From the NCBI RefSeq assembly GCF_029760895.1, contig NZ_CP121679.1, positions 1,922,001 to 1,986,000 on the forward strand: 64,000 nucleotides of DNA, read 5' to 3'. The position numbers were made by a program, and so were the translations under genes. Shown here one piece after another: positions 8,218-20,425 of this stretch. Positions within the stretch are counted from its first letter, which is position 1. Every line of letters begins with the position of its first letter. The stretch comes from Ancylobacter sp. WKF20. Its GTDB lineage: Bacteria > Pseudomonadota > Alphaproteobacteria > Rhizobiales > Xanthobacteraceae. The notes beneath the pieces are model-generated. The model saw only the letters and a program-made list of their open reading frames with translations. It was not told the DNA's origin and searched no databases.

Positions 8218-8291
8218 GGGCGGATTATGCGCTCGCCGCCCTGCCCTGCAAAGCCCACCCGCCATATCGGGGATGGGCGAGCGACGGGCGG

Positions 8292-8480
8292 CTACTGGCG
8301 CGCCGCCATGTTCAACGCCACGGCGATGAAAGCCGAACAGGAGGAGGCAATGCCCTCCGCCCGCCCCCCGGCCAGCGTGCGCGCTGCGACATAGAAGATG
8401 CCGGGGCCGGGCGTGACCGCCAGCAGCAGGGCGGCGGCGACATAAAGGGCGAGGTGCGACAGCTCGGGGAGAAAGCTCAT
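8292..8480 (-). pseudogene. LysE/RhtB family transporter remnant
   Basis: A 62-codon frame. The first 45 residues or so match the start of LysE/RhtB amino-acid exporters: [31 protein letters not shown], with the conserved TPGP motif. Intact members have about 205 residues and six membrane segments. After GIASS the sequence jumps to a short tail, FIAVALNMAARQ, that could be the extreme C-terminus, so an internal deletion of roughly 140-150 codons is the simplest explanation. It is unlikely to transport anything. It sits just downstream of the PaiB-type gene on the same strand. Confidence 0.65.
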
Positions 8481-8490
8481 GGGCTGGGGC

Positions 8491-9129
8491 TCACATATCT
8501 GTGCGCGCGGTCGGGATCATCGCCGCGACCGCGCGGTCGCTCGGGCTATCGCTCTCGGCCAGCCCGCGCGCGACGCCTTCGCGGTCGGCCTCGGAGCGGT
8601 TCTGGCTCATCTTGCGCTTGCCCTCCAGCCGGGTGATCGGCAGGCGCAGCCCGACAATGCCCTTGAGCTGGCTGGCAATGAAGGTCTCCGGCGCGTCGGT
8701 GACGGCCCAGGGCTCGGCGCGCGGCTGCTCATAGAGCTGGGTGAGCCGTGTGACCGCCTCCCTAAGACGCGCAGCATCCTCGAAGAACTCGGCCGGGCCA
8801 TAGGCGTGGACCGCCTCATAGTTCCAGGTCGGCACCACCTTGCCGTGCTCGCGCTTCGCCGCGTACCAGCTCGGCGTGATGTAGGCGTCGGCGCCGGAGA
8901 ACAGCACCAGCGCCTCGCCCAATGGGGCGGCCTTCCATTGCGGGTTGGCCTTGGCGAGATGGCCATAGAGCACGCCATGCGCGCCCTCGCTCTCATCGAG
9001 ATAGAGCGGCAGCGGCGTTGCCATCAGCCCGTCGGCCGTCGCCGTCACCAGCGTGGCGAGCCGCGCCGCGCGGATGATCTGGCGGAGCGTGGCGGGATCG
9101 TCTTCGCGGAAGGCGGGCGGCGTGTACAT
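8491..9129 (-). CDS. PaiB-like FMN-binding protein
   Basis: A 212-residue protein of the PaiB family (FMN-binding split-barrel fold). It was named after the Bacillus PaiB negative regulator, although the flavin-binding and regulatory roles are poorly defined. Family hallmarks are MYTPPAFREDD at the start, VTATADGLMATPLPL, the GHLAKANPQW segment, TPSWYAAKREHGKVVPTWNYEAVHAYG, and QLKGIVGLRLPITRLEGKRKMSQNR near the end. Length is normal. It is a single gene transcribed toward the LysE remnant, with only 10 bases between them, so the pair may once have formed an operon. Confidence 0.9.
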   Translation of the reverse strand: MYTPPAFREDDPATLRQIIRAARLATLVTATADGLMATPLPLYLDESEGAHGVLYGHLAKANPQWKAAPLGEALVLFSGADAYITPSWYAAKREHGKVVPTWNYEAVHAYGPAEFFEDAARLREAVTRLTQLYEQPRAEPWAVTDAPETFIASQLKGIVGLRLPITRLEGKRKMSQNRSEADREGVARGLAESDSPSDRAVAAMIPTARTDM

Positions 9130-9237
9130 GGTCGGGGACAGTCAAGAGAGCGGATCCGCTGACCAGCATAGAGCAAGGCCGGCACCGAGAAACCCCACGG
9201 TGCCGGCACGCGCTGAGATGCCGGGCGCACCCCTGCC

Positions 9238-9531
9238 CTACTTCATCTCCACCTCGACGAAGCTCATCGGCGCTTCGCCGGCATTGCGCACATCGTGGCG
9301 GATGCCGGCGGGGCGGGAATAGGCGGCACCCGCCGCCATGGCGACCTGCGTCACCGTCCCGTCCACGTCGATCTCCATCAGCCCGTCGGTCACGAAGACG
9401 ATGGCATAGTCCATCGCGTGCTCGTGCCAGCCGGTGGTCGCGCCGGGCTCGAAATCCCAGCGCGTGATGCGCACGCGCTCATCATCGGCCAGCGTCGTCG
9501 GCCGGGCCGGTATCGTGCAGGCAAACACCAT
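9238..9531 (-). CDS. Small cupin-domain protein
   Basis: A 97-residue single-domain cupin. Motif 1 is seen in PGATTGWHEHAMDYAIVFVTDG, with a metal-ligand-type H-E-H, and motif 2 in AAGAAYSRPAGIRHDVRN, with a late His. Such small beta-barrels can be metal-dependent enzymes or binding domains; nothing here specifies a substrate. It starts 9 bases after the ppc stop and is probably co-transcribed with ppc. The start codon is the ATG giving the full N-terminal strand. Confidence 0.82.
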   Translation of the reverse strand: MVFACTIPARPTTLADDERVRITRWDFEPGATTGWHEHAMDYAIVFVTDGLMEIDVDGTVTQVAMAAGAAYSRPAGIRHDVRNAGEAPMSFVEVEMK

Positions 9532-9540
9532 GACCGCGCC

Positions 9541-12336
<2,796 letters not shown>

Positions 12337-12693
12337 GAGGCGACTCCCGACATGGCGATACTCCTTTAGGCGTAAGACAACTTAGCAATTAGCATGCCGG
12401 GCATGACAGCCATGCCTGAAGATTAGGTTGTCGCAGGTGGGTCCGGCGCCTATCTCAGCGCCCTGACCGTGAGGCATCCGCGCAACAGGGTTCGGATTCT
12501 TTCGTTCTGCCTTATAGGCGCCCCGTTTCTGAACGGAATCGCGCCCAATATGAACGTCAGGCTCAGGCAAGGTTAACCGTTAAACCTTCATAGTCAGTCT
12601 CGTTGAGCCGGCATCGTCCAGTGGCGGTGTCTTTTGTGGTCAATCCGGCGCGTGAATCGCCGGCTGCGTATGCGTAACAGGAAGGACGTCGAA
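12337..12693. other. 357-bp intergenic region, ppc / small ORF
   Basis: This region separates the divergent ppc and the 60-residue ORF. It is less GC-rich than its surroundings and should contain both promoters. The clearest element is the imperfect palindrome AAGGTTAACCGTTAAACCTT (12569-12588), with TTAACC half-sites reminiscent of CtrA boxes; the standard TTAA-N7-TTAA spacing is not met. No gene is visible. Confidence 0.5.
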
Positions 12694-12876
12694 ATGCCCC
12701 CCGTCATGAACCGTTCCGAGGTTCAGACCCAAGCCGCCCTGCCGCCCAAGGCCCTCCAGTCGAAGGCTCTGCCCGGTCAGATTGCCGCTCCGGCCTCCGC
12801 CGACAAGAAGTCCGGCAGCCTCGTATCCGCGCCCGTCGGCTCCATCGCCTCGCTCGAATCGCGCCTCGGTTTCTGA
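12694..12876 (+). CDS. Small hypothetical protein, Ala/Pro/Ser-rich
   Basis: A 60-residue ORF with an ATG preceded by AGGAAGGA at good spacing; upstream in-frame codons (from 12634) lack a ribosome site. The product is low-complexity: PPVMNRSEVQTQAALPPKALQ, then SADKKSGSLVSAPVGSIASLESRLGF. It has no signal peptide, membrane segment or recognised domain. I do not recognise it. Coding potential is supported only by the ribosome site and the open frame. It is followed after 180 bases by the Tim44-like gene. Confidence 0.45.
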   Translation: MPPVMNRSEVQTQAALPPKALQSKALPGQIAAPASADKKSGSLVSAPVGSIASLESRLGF

Positions 12877-13056
12877 GGCCGTCGGGAATCGGCGCCGTCC
12901 CCTGCCTCGCCGCCCCGATGGGTCTCAGATGACCCTCGTCGCAGCGACGTGATGGCGACGGGGTGGAAATCACCGCGCTTCTTCCCCATATGTGACGCAG
13001 CGGCAGGCCCGATCTTCGGGCCGCCGGATCGCCGTCGTGTTGGGAGAACCCGCCTC

Positions 13057-14079
13057 GTGAAGACCTCGCGTTCCCGCTCCGCCATGCTGCGTATCGCCGT
13101 GGCGACCCTGTTTCTCGGTGCCGGCCTGATGGTCGCCACCGATTTCGCCGAGGCGCGTGTCGGTCGTAGCGGCAGCTTCGGCAGCCGTGGTTCGAAGACC
13201 TGGTCGACCCCGGCCCCCACCCCCACCGCACCTTCCGCCCAGCCGATGCAACGTTCCGCGACGCCGCAGGGCCAGACCGCGCCCGGCGCGGCGGCCCGCG
13301 CGCCCGGCGCCCAGCCCGGCGGCTTCTTCAACCGCGGCGGCTTCATGGGTGGCCTGATGGGCGGCCTGCTCGGCGCCGGCCTGTTCGGCCTGCTCATGGG
13401 CTCGGGCTTCTTCTCCGGCCTCGGCAGCCTCTCCGGCATTCTCGGCCTGCTGCTTCAGGTGGCGCTCATCTTCATCGTCGTCCGTCTGGTGATGGGCTGG
13501 CTGCGCAATCGCAACCAGCCGTCCTATGCCGGCGGCGCCCGCCCCGATCCGGCCGCGCCGCTGCAGCGCGACGCGCTGAACGGCGTCGGCGGCACCGGTG
13601 CGCCGCAGGGCGCGCCGGCAGCGACCGCCACGGGCCCCGCCCGATTCGGCTTCGGCACCGGCCCGCGCGGCCGCCCGATCAAGCTGGAAGGTGGCGATTT
13701 CGACAGCTTCGAGCGCCTGCTCGGCGAGGTGCAGACGGCCTATGGCCGCGACGACCGCGCCGCATTGGCCGAGCGCCTGACGCCGGAAATGATGGGCTAT
13801 ATCGGCGAGGAGCTGGACGATCTGGCAAAGGACGGGCTGGAGAACCGACTCACCGATGTGAAGCTGCTGCAGGGCGACCTGTCGGAAGCCTGGAACGAGG
13901 ATGGGCGCGATTACGCCACCGTCGCCATGCGCTATCAGCTGAAGGACGTGACGCTCGATAAGGCCACAGGCCGTGTCGTGCAGGGCGACCCTGACCGTCT
14001 GGAGCAGGCGGTGGAGTTCTGGACCTTCACCCGCACGCCGGGCGGCGCCTGGCAGCTCAGCGCCATCCAACAGGGCTGA
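13057..14079 (+). CDS. Tim44-like domain membrane protein
   Basis: A 340-residue protein in three parts. First is a signal-like N-terminus (MLRIAVATLFLGAGLMVATDFAEA) followed by SGSFGSRG and a Pro/Thr/Gln-rich linker. Next is a Gly-rich hydrophobic section (about residues 90-150, with GGLMGGLLGAGLFGLLMG and a following membrane segment). Last is a C-terminal Tim44/MRP-L45-type domain (about 205-340). Bacterial members are membrane-anchored and their function is unknown; the mitochondrial relative tethers import chaperones. GTG at 13057 with GGGAGA upstream is preferred, because an ATG at 12949 adds 36 residues before the signal segment. A strong terminator follows. Confidence 0.82.
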   Translation: MKTSRSRSAMLRIAVATLFLGAGLMVATDFAEARVGRSGSFGSRGSKTWSTPAPTPTAPSAQPMQRSATPQGQTAPGAAARAPGAQPGGFFNRGGFMGGLMGGLLGAGLFGLLMGSGFFSGLGSLSGILGLLLQVALIFIVVRLVMGWLRNRNQPSYAGGARPDPAAPLQRDALNGVGGTGAPQGAPAATATGPARFGFGTGPRGRPIKLEGGDFDSFERLLGEVQTAYGRDDRAALAERLTPEMMGYIGEELDDLAKDGLENRLTDVKLLQGDLSEAWNEDGRDYATVAMRYQLKDVTLDKATGRVVQGDPDRLEQAVEFWTFTRTPGGAWQLSAIQQG

Positions 14080-14101
14080 ACCTTCGTCTCCTGACCGATT
14101 G

Positions 14102-14128
14102 AACGGGCGCCCTTGCGGCGCCCGTTTT
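14102..14128 (+). terminator. Rho-independent terminator after the Tim44-like gene
   Basis: AACGGGCGCC (14102-14111), loop CTTGC, GGCGCCCGTT (14117-14126), then TTTT. Placed 23 bases after the stop codon; it probably also serves the convergent DUF805 gene. Confidence 0.85.
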
Positions 14129-14152
14129 CGTTGCGGCGTCAGCTCAGCGGGA

Positions 14153-14539
14153 TCAGCTCAGCGGGTCATAGCCGAAGCGGTTCGGACCAACCGTGCCGCG
14201 CCGCATGAACCAGAAGAAGATAACCAACGCGCCGATACCGGTAAGCCCGATCAGCAGCCACCAGCCGGTGTGATCCATGTCGTGGAAGCGGCGAACGGCC
14301 AGCGCGAGCGAGGGGATGAGCAGCGCCAGCCCGACAAGTGTGCTGATCGGTGTCAGCGCGTGCATGTCGCCATAGGCAAGCAGCGACACCGCGCCGAACA
14401 GCGCCGTATCGAGCAGGCCGGTGACAATGTTGACGAGGATCGAGAACAGCACCCACCACCAATATTCCGACCGCGTGGCCCGGCCGGTGAAGGTCGCGTA
14501 CTGGCTGAGACCGCTCGATACGGCTTGCGTGAAACCCAT
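14153..14539 (-). CDS. DUF805 family membrane protein
   Basis: A 128-residue inner-membrane protein of the DUF805 (YhaH-like) family. Hallmarks are FTGRATRSEYWWWVLF near the N-terminus, the loop AVRRFHDMDHTGWWLLIGL and the C-terminal GPNRFGYDPLS. Four hydrophobic segments are predicted by eye. The family has no established function, although some members lie near stress genes. The ATG at 14539 follows GGGGGAA; longer frames upstream would run into the divergent GNAT gene's leader. Confidence 0.9.
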   Translation of the reverse strand: MGFTQAVSSGLSQYATFTGRATRSEYWWWVLFSILVNIVTGLLDTALFGAVSLLAYGDMHALTPISTLVGLALLIPSLALAVRRFHDMDHTGWWLLIGLTGIGALVIFFWFMRRGTVGPNRFGYDPLS

Positions 14540-14636
14540 GACATTCCCCCATGCCTCATTGGCATCGCCACGCATTGTTGCCACGAAGGGCGGCCAAGAC
14601 CACCTCGCGCAAATACGAGGCCGGGGAGAGCAGCCC

Positions 14637-15050
14637 ATGAGACTAGACGTGGAAGCCAATCCGGCCGCCGAGGTGCGGGAGCTGATCGACCGGGGGCTCG
14701 ATGTTTACAACGAGGCCAAGGGTGGCCCGCTGCACGCATCGAACTTCTGGGTCATCGCCCGCGATGACGACGGTGGGGTCCAGGCCGGGCTCAAGGCGCA
14801 CTGCTATTTCGGCTGGATGTTCGTCGACTGGCTCTGGGTGTCGCCCGACGTGCGGGGCGGCGGCGTGGGCAGCTCCCTGCTCATGGCCGCCGAGACGGAG
14901 GCGCGGTCGCGTGGCTGCATCGGCGCCCATCTGCAGACCTACAGCTTCCAGGCGCCGGATTTCTACGCCAAGCACGGTTACCAGCGCTTCGGCCAGATCG
15001 ACGATTACCCTCCGGGCCATTCCTGCATCTGGCTGAAGAAGCGGTTCTAA
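14637..15050 (+). CDS. GNAT family N-acetyltransferase
   Basis: A 137-residue single-domain GNAT enzyme that would transfer an acetyl group from acetyl-CoA. Motif A with the pyrophosphate-binding loop is VSPDVRGGGVGSSLLMAAE, and motif B is PDFYAKHGYQRFGQIDDYPPGH. The N-terminus, with YNEAKGG and FWVIARDDDGGV, matches the group of small GNATs with unknown acceptor. The ATG at 14637 follows GGGGAGAG; an upstream frame to 14421 would overlap the divergent DUF805 gene. It converges on uvrB. Confidence 0.88.
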   Translation: MRLDVEANPAAEVRELIDRGLDVYNEAKGGPLHASNFWVIARDDDGGVQAGLKAHCYFGWMFVDWLWVSPDVRGGGVGSSLLMAAETEARSRGCIGAHLQTYSFQAPDFYAKHGYQRFGQIDDYPPGHSCIWLKKRF

Positions 15051-15068
15051 GGCGCCCTCACCGCCGCA

Positions 15069-17669
<2,601 letters not shown>

Positions 17670-17732
17670 GGCGGGAATATGGGCGCTCCGGCGCGATCCG
17701 AAAAGGGGGCCACGCGCCCGCCCGGTACGGCG

Positions 17733-18530
17733 TCAGAAGAAGTCGTAAGGACCGGGAAAGCGCCCGATGGGGACGTGATGGGTGATGAGCCCGGTGCCCT
17801 CCCGCCAGTGATGCAGCAGCAGCGCCGGCGACTCGACATAGGAGGCCGGCTCCGCCTGCGGCGCGAGGCGCAGCGCGATGGCGGTGGTGGTGCTCGGCGC
17901 GGTGAGCAGCAACGTGCCGCCGAAGAGCAACTGCATGGAACGGTGGATATGGCCGCAGAGCAGCCGCTGAACCTGAGGATGCCGCGCCAGGACGGCGGCG
18001 AGCCGGTCGCCACCCCGGCAATTATAGTCGTCAATGCCGGCGATGCCGCTCACAAAGGGCGGCTGGTGCATCATCACCAGCGTCGGCCGCTCCGGCTCGG
18101 CGGCGAGCGTCGCCTCCAGCCAGTCTTCCGCCGCCGCGTCGAAATCGCCGTGATGATCGCCGGGCACGGTGACATCGACAGCGACAATCCGCACCGGACC
18201 GTGCTCACCCACCGCGAAATGCAAAGGCCCCGCCGGTGGCAGGTGGGCGTGATCGGCAAACGCCGCCCGGAATGCCTCGCGCTCATCATGATTGCCGGGA
18301 ATGGCCAGCAGCGGCAGCCCGATCCCCGCCAGCAGGTCGCGGGCATGGGCGTATTCCTCGGGCGTTCCGTCATCCACCAGATCGCCGGTCAGTAGCACCA
18401 GATCCGGGCGCGGATCGAGCCGGGCGAGATGATCCAGCGCGGCGGCGAACATGGCGTTGGAATCGACCAGCCCCTGATAGAGCACGCCCGGCGGGCGCAG
18501 ATGCGGGTCGGAGAGATGGGCGATGAGCAT
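17733..18530 (-). CDS. Metallophosphoesterase, CpdA/GpdQ-like phosphodiesterase
   Basis: A 265-residue calcineurin-like phosphoesterase. The dinuclear metal motifs are in order: DPHLRPPG (D-x-H), LLTGDLVDDG (GDxxD), PGNHDER (GNHD), MMHQPPF and CGHIHR (GHxH). This layout matches the class III cyclic nucleotide / glycerophosphodiester phosphodiesterases (CpdA, GpdQ); the substrate cannot be fixed from sequence. It is cytoplasmic, with no signal peptide. The ATG at 18530 starts at the first beta strand (MLIAHLSDPH); the frame is open 25 codons further upstream. It is convergent with nothing and lies just upstream of uvrB on the same strand. Confidence 0.9.
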   Translation of the reverse strand: MLIAHLSDPHLRPPGVLYQGLVDSNAMFAAALDHLARLDPRPDLVLLTGDLVDDGTPEEYAHARDLLAGIGLPLLAIPGNHDEREAFRAAFADHAHLPPAGPLHFAVGEHGPVRIVAVDVTVPGDHHGDFDAAAEDWLEATLAAEPERPTLVMMHQPPFVSGIAGIDDYNCRGGDRLAAVLARHPQVQRLLCGHIHRSMQLLFGGTLLLTAPSTTTAIALRLAPQAEPASYVESPALLLHHWREGTGLITHHVPIGRFPGPYDFF

Positions 18531-18659
18531 GGAAGGCTCCGGCGGCGGGGCGGCAACTCTGGCGCCCCGCAGGCCGTCTGCCAAGTCCGTGTGCGGTTCA
18601 CCCACTGCCGCCGCCCGGCCGTCCAGATCGGCGGCGAAACGCGGCGGACCGGCGCCGGA

Positions 18660-19337
18660 TCAGGAGGAGGATGGCTTTTTCTCACGCGGAATGAACGCAA
18701 AGACGACGCCCTTGCCGGAGAAGGTGAGGTTATAGGTACTCTGGAGAGACGCCTTTAGGGTCGGCGTGAAGCGCTTCAACTTGCCGGCGAGGCTGGGCGT
18801 CAACGAGATGTCCTGCCTTTCCGTGAACACCACATCGCCCACATAGGCGCCGAGCACCTGGAACACCCGCCCCTCCGCGAGTTGCAGTTCGGTGCGGCAT
18901 GCCGGCTGAGCCATCAACGCATTGAATACTTTGCGCGCTTCCGTGGCCGGCATACTATAGTATAGGATATTATCGACTTTGTATTCGTAGTAATCAGATA
19001 TTGACCCATCCACACCAATATCAGCCAACTTTGTATTAAGGTCGGCAATCGTCGCCGAAAAGACGCGATTTTTGAGCAGATCGATCGCCGTAACCTCAGC
19101 ACCCGCGGGTTCATTCAAACCGAATTCTTCAAGTGTTGGAGAAACCGTGCAGAGATCCGTGAGGTTCACGGCCCCAGACCGGGTCGAGCGCGCTCCACCC
19201 TCGGCCGCGTACAAGCCACCGACGAAAATACCCTTTCGCGGGGGCGAGATGTCCCGCGCACCCAGCACAATAGAATTTTTTGCACACCCGGCCACCAAAA
19301 GACCGCCCACCAAGCACACAGCAACCGCCAGCTTCAA
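18660..19337 (-). CDS. Hypothetical lipoprotein of an AT-rich segment
   Basis: A 225-residue predicted lipoprotein. A Lys then hydrophobic run (KLAVAVCLVGGLLVAGC) ends in a lipobox, so it would be lipid-anchored in the periplasm. I chose the TTG at 19337 because GGGGAGG lies just upstream and the signal peptide then starts at its basic residue; a GTG at 19358 adds seven residues. No family is recognised. Base composition shifts inside the gene: the first two thirds (about 18950-19337) are much richer in A+T than the window, with codons such as ATA and TTA, while the last third is normal. This suggests horizontal acquisition or recombination. Confidence 0.7.
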   Translation of the reverse strand: MKLAVAVCLVGGLLVAGCAKNSIVLGARDISPPRKGIFVGGLYAAEGGARSTRSGAVNLTDLCTVSPTLEEFGLNEPAGAEVTAIDLLKNRVFSATIADLNTKLADIGVDGSISDYYEYKVDNILYYSMPATEARKVFNALMAQPACRTELQLAEGRVFQVLGAYVGDVVFTERQDISLTPSLAGKLKRFTPTLKASLQSTYNLTFSGKGVVFAFIPREKKPSSS

Positions 19338-19575
19338 CGTCGCCTCCCCATTCAGCACCCGACAGACATACTCTCATAGGTTGCATAAATGAAAAGAGCA
19401 ATCTTAAGGAGATACCGCAAAGTCGCCCACAGACGGAACAGGCTCGGGTATTTGACTATTTAATAATCACTATGCGTTCGCACCCGCCACAAACAGCGAG
19501 CTTTGCGGCATACCCATTCCGGATAAAGTCTTTTTATCACAATAACTTAAATCGAACAATTCGTGAACTAAGGCT

Positions 19576-19591
19576 TGGCACACCTCCTGCA
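19576..19591 (+). promoter_or_regulatory. Candidate sigma-54 (RpoN) promoter
   Basis: TGGCACACCTCCTGCA carries GG at 19577-19578 and GC at 19589-19590 with the required 10-bp spacing. It matches the TGGCAC-N5-TTGCA consensus at every key base except one T. It lies 70 bases upstream of the hydrolase start codon, in the right orientation. A role in nitrogen-limited expression is inferred from the operon content. Confidence 0.65.
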
Positions 19592-19607
19592 TACATCAAT
19601 GTATGCA
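19588..19607 (+). promoter_or_regulatory. Perfect inverted-repeat operator
   Basis: TGCATACAT-CA-ATGTATGCA, two 9-bp arms separated by 2 bp. It covers the -12 element of the candidate sigma-54 promoter and its expected start point (about 19602), so a bound dimeric regulator, perhaps GntR-type, would block initiation. The regulator gene is not in the window as far as I can tell. Confidence 0.65.
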
Positions 19608-19660
19608 CGAACCGACGCCCTCCGCCGAGGCTCCGTGCTTCCTGATCGCGGAGCCGCCCC

Positions 19661-20359
19661 ATGCCCGAGACGCTTCTCGCCGCCGAGCCTGCCGCCCTTG
19701 CCTTTGATCCGGCGCGCGCGGCGCTGGTCATCATCGACATGCAGCGGGACTTTCTGGAGCCGGGCGGTTTCGGCGAGACGCTGGGCAATGACGTGTCGCT
19801 GCTGCAGGCGGCGGTCGTTCCCTGTCAGGTGGCGCTGGCGGCGGCGCGCGCGGCGGGGATGCTGGTCATCCACACGCGCGAGGGCCACCGCCCGGACATG
19901 ATGGACGCGCCGCCCGCCAAGGTCGAGCGCGGCGAGCCCACCACACGCATCGGCTGCGCTGGCCCGATGGGCCGCATCCTCATTCGCGGCGAGCCCGGCC
20001 ACGACATCATCGCCGCGCTCTATCCCGCGCCCGGCGAGCCGGTCCTCGACAAGCCCGGCAAGGGCGCCTTCTACCAGACCGACCTCGAGCTGATGCTGAA
20101 GAACCGCGGCATCGACACGCTGCTGGTGGCCGGCGTCACCACCGAGGTCTGCGTCCACACCACCATCCGCGAGGGCAATGATCGCGGCTATCGCTGCGTC
20201 GCGCTCAGCGATTGCTGCGCCTCCTATTTCCCGGAGTTCCACCGCATCGGCCTCGAGATGATCAAGGCGCAGGGCGGGATCTTCGGCTGGGTCTCCGATT
20301 CCGCGGCGCTCACCGCCGCGCTCGGCAACAAGCCCGCCGCCCAGAGCGACGCGGCGTGA
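19661..20359 (+). CDS. Isochorismatase-family cysteine hydrolase, biuret-hydrolase-like
   Basis: A 232-residue cytoplasmic amidohydrolase of the isochorismatase superfamily. The catalytic triad is visible: D26 in LVIIDMQRDF, K131 in VLDKPGKGAF and the nucleophile C164 in VAGVTTEVCVHTT. The triad spacing (105 and 33 residues) closely matches rhizobial biuret hydrolase BiuH. Ureidoacrylate hydrolase and N-carbamoylsarcosine amidase are alternatives. The likely reaction is cleavage of a small ureido compound, releasing ammonia and CO2. The permease gene begins 66 bases downstream, and a sigma-54-like promoter with an inverted repeat lies upstream, so it appears to be a substrate-inducible nitrogen-scavenging unit. 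Confidence 0.8.
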   Translation: MPETLLAAEPAALAFDPARAALVIIDMQRDFLEPGGFGETLGNDVSLLQAAVVPCQVALAAARAAGMLVIHTREGHRPDMMDAPPAKVERGEPTTRIGCAGPMGRILIRGEPGHDIIAALYPAPGEPVLDKPGKGAFYQTDLELMLKNRGIDTLLVAGVTTEVCVHTTIREGNDRGYRCVALSDCCASYFPEFHRIGLEMIKAQGGIFGWVSDSAALTAALGNKPAAQSDAA

Positions 20360-20425
20360 GTTTCAGCGTGCGCCTGCCGCCTTTCGCCTGAGCGACCACC
20401 GATCAACCTGAGGGGACGAACCACC

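Larger units (their letters stand above)
19338..19660. other. AT-rich intergenic region upstream of the hydrolase gene
   Basis: A 323-bp gap with clearly lower GC than its neighbours, especially 19380-19570. It contains a sigma-54-type promoter and an inverted repeat near its right end, listed separately. I see no gene in it. The composition could suit bending-protein (IHF) sites, but I cannot point to a convincing one. Confidence 0.5.
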
